Shown: positions 60,215 to 64,000 of the stretch, piece by piece
How the letters are laid out: each line of letters opens with the position of its first letter
Numbering within the stretch: position 1 is the stretch's first letter
The notes under the pieces: generated by a model
The model's input: only the letters and a program-made list of their open reading frames with translations
What the model was told of the DNA's origin: nothing
The model's database searches: none
Translations under genes and position numbers: made by a program
NCBI RefSeq assembly: GCF_030272615.1
Contig: NC_081409.1
Location: 618,001,255-618,065,254 of the forward strand
Source: Cryptomeria japonica
Taxonomy: Eukaryota; Streptophyta; Pinopsida; Cupressales; Cupressaceae
Direction of reading: 5' to 3'
Length of the DNA stretch: 64,000 bases

Positions 60215-61429
60215 GTGTCAAACTAGATTTAGAGTGTCTGTGGGATCTTATGTCAATATTTGGAGCAATGGGGGTGGACCTTTTTGGTTCCACATGGTCA
60301 GGTGGTTTGATGCCTTCTTCCATTAGGGTTCTTCTTCGTTGGATGTTTGTGTGTGTTTGAAGATTTTCTATCTCTTCAACTTAAGCTTTGTTTCTTTGAG
60401 CATATATGTTCTATGTTCTTGGTTGAGAAAATTCATTATATCATGTATCTTAGACATCTACCTTGTTACTAGGAACTATGATTCATTATGGGAATAAAAG
60501 CTATATAGTGGGTGATTTACTCATGAAGGATGTAATATGTAATTAAGATGATTGTTCTTGTAGTTAGAGATTTTGATTCCTTGTTGGAATAAATGATGGA
60601 TTCTTGTATTGTAAATATTTGTATTATTTGCAATATGACTTGATATGTAACATGTTGATTTCTTATGTAAATTCATTTATTAAGAAGTGGATTGTTTATG
60701 TTTAGAATTGTTGATATTATCTAGTTATTGAAGTAGCGATTAGGAACAATTGAATTTGGTACATTAAAATGAAACTAGTATTGGTATGACTTGGATTCAT
60801 GAACAAATGATTAATATGGAATATGCAATATGTTAATAAGTTGAAATTCATGTATGTGTAATGATGTTGTTATATGGTTATCTCCCTATGTATCTTAGTT
60901 GAAATGAATATTAGAATTAATGAAGGAAATATGTGGTAGAATGAATAGAAAATGTTCATATTTTGATGTTAAATTAAGTAGTGACATTGAGATATCCTAG
61001 GGATTGTAAATCTATTGGATGCTAATTTAAGTGATATAAGTTAATTCCGCTATGTGTTATAATTGTTCTTTAAAAAAACATTTATCTCTATTTTCTTAGT
61101 TGTTTGGTTAATTTCTCTAGGGTATTTTGGCAAGCATTACAAAAAATAAGCCTAGATTTTCTATATGTGATTTTTTTAATAGCCAGAAGGTTCCCAAAGG
61201 AGTTAGCAATTGGTCCAAAAACCCCCAAGTTTCAAAATTCCAAGGGGAGCCTAAGAGGACAAATCCAAGTAGGGGTTAGTTACCCTAGTTCCATAGAAGG
61301 GTCAAACCTTGGTTTCCATTTACAAAGATAATGTTTTTTGAAAATTACTGCCAAAGGTCCAAGGGGCTCCATCAAGAACTTTTATCAGTTCTTCATCATT
61401 AACAAAGATAAAAAGGAACAATTTATTAG
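60215..61429. other. Unassigned AT-rich DNA
   Basis: Continues the sequence interrupted by W. No family recognised. A short open stretch at 61104-61331 has phrases such as SQKVPKGVSNWSKNPQVSKF in another frame, but nothing I can place. Confidence 0.4.
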
Positions 61430-64000
61430 TGTAGAGCCCCTCCCCGATCAAGCTCTAGTTAACCTAGTTTGACCATGGTTGACCTTATTAATAGATGCTA
61501 TAATTCAATAGGATGGGCTATGTTAGATGGATAAATTAGTGAGAAAAGTAATTGAACCATGTTATGGAATCATTTTACTTGCGGTGCATGTTTTGATGCG
61601 TTATGGACTTAGATTCTATATGATCCACTGATTGGATAACCTTGATATGATGTATGCAATTTATCTCTGAATTTGTAGTACTTCATTATGATGTTAGAAA
61701 ACATGGATGCGTGCCTTATGAATGATCGAATTTCATGATGATTATGATGATTCCATTGATTAAATTATTTCATGTGGATTTTATTGGATAATTGATAATT
61801 TGATGGTTATGATTTAAGGTGTATGCAAAGTGTCTGATTTGTGTTCTTTTCATATATTAATATTGCATATGATTATTTGAGATAACTAATGTGCGAAATG
61901 AGATGTGAAGGAAAACTAATCCATGTGACCATGGAAACTATTCGGAGAATCAAGCTAAACCTATGTGCGTTTGTGAAGCCAAGGGCTATCTATTTGGAGA
62001 GACAACACCTCGTGTGTAATGTGTTTTATTGTAAATGTGAATGCTTGAATGTGTGTTTAAATTGAATTTGTTAAATTTGTTAATTCCAAAAAGGAACATT
62101 GTCATGTGTATTTAAGTATTGTGTATTTTTATGGTGTCACTTGACACTTGTGTTGTGAAGTGAGTTGGTAGTGACATGTCCCTTGGAGGGAATTTGTATA
62201 ACCAATGCATTTTGCAAAATATCTTAGTGTGGTCCCAAGAGAGTCTTGGATAGAGAGCCATTAGAAATGTCAACTCAAGTTTGACCCGTAGGTAAACTTT
62301 AGGTGAGTTTATAGAGGGTCATACTAACTCCTAAGGTTAGGTTAGGGGTATTTTTAAAGGTCCATATGTTATATCTATGGGTAAAGGTCAATTTTAACCA
62401 TGTGTCCACTAACATGTGACTGTCAAGTCACCTCAAAAGTTGAGTTTTCCAAGATGGACGAAATTCAACTTTTGAGGATTTCTCCTAGGTTAGACAACCT
62501 TCCAAATGAGTGATAGTTGCTCTTCCCCATTTTCTTTTACCTTGTTTAGTTACCTTTTTTAGAGAGCCTGTAATAGGTTGGGAAGACCATCCTATGAAAT
62601 CTCACACTCTTTCCAAGAGGTTGGAAAGTCTAAGAAGAGTCTACTTAGGGAAGGGATTCAAACTTAGGATTTTGATCACCCACTCTCCATTTTTTGGAGA
62701 CTTAGAATTCTTGTTGGAATTTTTGGTTTTTGGAGTTGCATTTCTAAGCTTTGGAAAGAAAATAATAGTGGATTGGGCAACTCTCCTTCAACCTTTCCTC
62801 ATTCCAATTGCCAGATTAAGGTTGGTAGTATTTCTTCCTTGCATATTGCATTTTATTGTCATTGTGAAAGAAATATTGTATGTGCATTTTGTTTGTTGTT
62901 TATGTAGATTGGGAAGTTCAGTTTTGGATTTCTTCCTTATGTTCTTTTTATGTGTTGTATGGTTTATGTATTTTGGGTGTTTCAAGGTCATACTCACCCT
63001 TGGGAGGGTAGAGTAACCTTCAGGGTAAAGGGTTGCTTGACAGCCTAAGAGTGCAAAGACTCTTTTCTTAGAAGAGAGAGATACACAAGGGTTATGGGAC
63101 CCTTGCTGCAATATTTTTATATTAATGCAAAGGGGGTCATAAGGGGAGATATGGGCTTGTATGCCATGGGGGACATAAGGGTATTTTAGGACAAGTATGC
63201 GACTTGTGATGATCTTTTTTTGGCAGCCTTGTAAAGGCATTGGTTTCTCCTTCTTGCAGATCTCCTCTAGGTACATGGTCCACCTTCACCCCACAAAAAA
63301 AATAGTCATTTGGTGACATTATTTATCCTTGGGTTGGGAGTTCAAGTGTTGTTGAGTTTTTTCTTGTTTTGTGTTTGAGATGTTTGTAACCCGTTTAGCT
63401 TTGGTTCTCCTAGCTCGGGGGTGGCTTCATGTAAGCCTAGGTTGGGAGGTGAGCCTCTATGGTCATATTCCAAGCTTTAATTGCAGGTTTCTTGTTGAAG
63501 TAGGAGAAGAGAGAAAGGATGTTATCCTTGTGGTAGAATTGAAGAAATGTTGATAGGGAGCTTGTTTGGTAAACACTCACAAAGATAGTTGCTCAAAAAG
63601 ATCAATTTATTGACTAAGGACTTGTAGAGTCTATTGTCTATGACTATCCAATATGTCCTATTGTTGTAATGCCAAGTCCTCCATGGTTTTCTTGCCTAGC
63701 AAACTCCCTTACCGGTGAAGATTCTTACCCATGCACAAAACTACTCAAGATACTTAACCCTTCCAACTACACTTGCTCACGCTTGGCTTTTGGGGCCTTC
63801 AAACTTTAGTTTCAATGTGTACTAGGGGTCTTCCACATGGAAATGTAGGGGCAGTAAGGTAATGTTCACCATTGAATGCTCATCATCTTGTTTTAGGTCT
63901 ATAACCCTCAACTTGCTCAAACTCAATAATAAGGCTCAACTACCCCAAATGAGGCTGCACACTGTCTATGGGTCCCAAGTACTCTTGTTGGACTATTTGA
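61430..64000 (+). repeat. Possible start of another long LTR (TGTAGAGCCCCTCCCC), running off the window
   Basis: TGTAGAGCCCCTCCCCGATC resembles the starts of LTRs Y, Z and U. No clear polypurine tract precedes it, and the conserved internal block of those LTRs was not found, so the call is weak. The ORF-like stretches at 62510-63276 are hydrophobic or mixed chance frames. Nothing else is recognised to the end of the window. Confidence 0.35.

Noticed and set aside
62510-63276. Overlapping ORFs of about 160-170 codons on both strands
   Set aside because: The predicted proteins have chance composition with no domain; opposite-strand overlap in AT-rich repeat DNA is best explained as open by chance.

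Overview
This 64-kb window is AT-rich plant nuclear DNA made almost entirely of nested transposable elements. I found no intact host gene, no rRNA or tRNA gene, and no organellar insert. Long LTRs (0.9 to 3.8 kb), tRNA-iMet-type primer sites, TNP2/DUF4218/DUF4216 transposase exons and a PLS-type PPR fragment all point to a land plant with a large genome. A gymnosperm (conifer-like) source is my best guess, but that is inference.

Left third (1-20724). A non-autonomous, non-coding LTR element on the minus strand (here called Y) has a 5' LTR split in two by a chromodomain-type Ty3/gypsy element (X, 5499-20045, minus), which is flanked by the 5-bp duplication GAGAC. The integrase of X was hit by a second gypsy element (Z, 7158-17148, plus). 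The LTR of Z in turn contains a 3.6-kb insertion (S, 7285-10896) flanked by TTTAT. One deletion later fused the RNase H of Z tail-to-tail with the reverse-transcriptase start of X at 17148/17149. The nesting order is therefore Y, then X, then Z, then S.

Middle (20725-35014). Copia relics lie in opposite orientations (20725-24312). A truncated gag-only element follows (V, 24313-27509, minus). Next is an ORF with DUF4283 and zf-CCHC_4 domains ending at a polypurine tract and a long LTR (U, from 29083), and then a copia element reduced to LTRs and gag (C1).

Centre (35015-52021). A complete 17,007-bp CACTA (En/Spm) transposon sits inside the 3' LTR of C1, with CACTA termini and a TGA target duplication. 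It has decayed multi-exon TNPD (TNP2) and TNPA (Transposase_24) genes on the minus strand. It also carries two passengers on the plus strand: an intronless unknown ORF of about 1,180 codons interrupted only by nonsense codons and preceded by eight regularly built ~80-bp modules, and a PPR gene fragment.

Right (52022-64000). After the rest of the C1 LTR comes a structurally complete gag-protease-only LTR element (W, 52429-60214, minus; TSD GTGTC; equal 1,199-bp LTRs), then unassigned AT-rich DNA, then the start of another long LTR at 61430. The most unusual signals are the CACTA cargo with its module array, and a recurring ~30-bp hairpin placed in both the LTRs and leaders of the W/V family.
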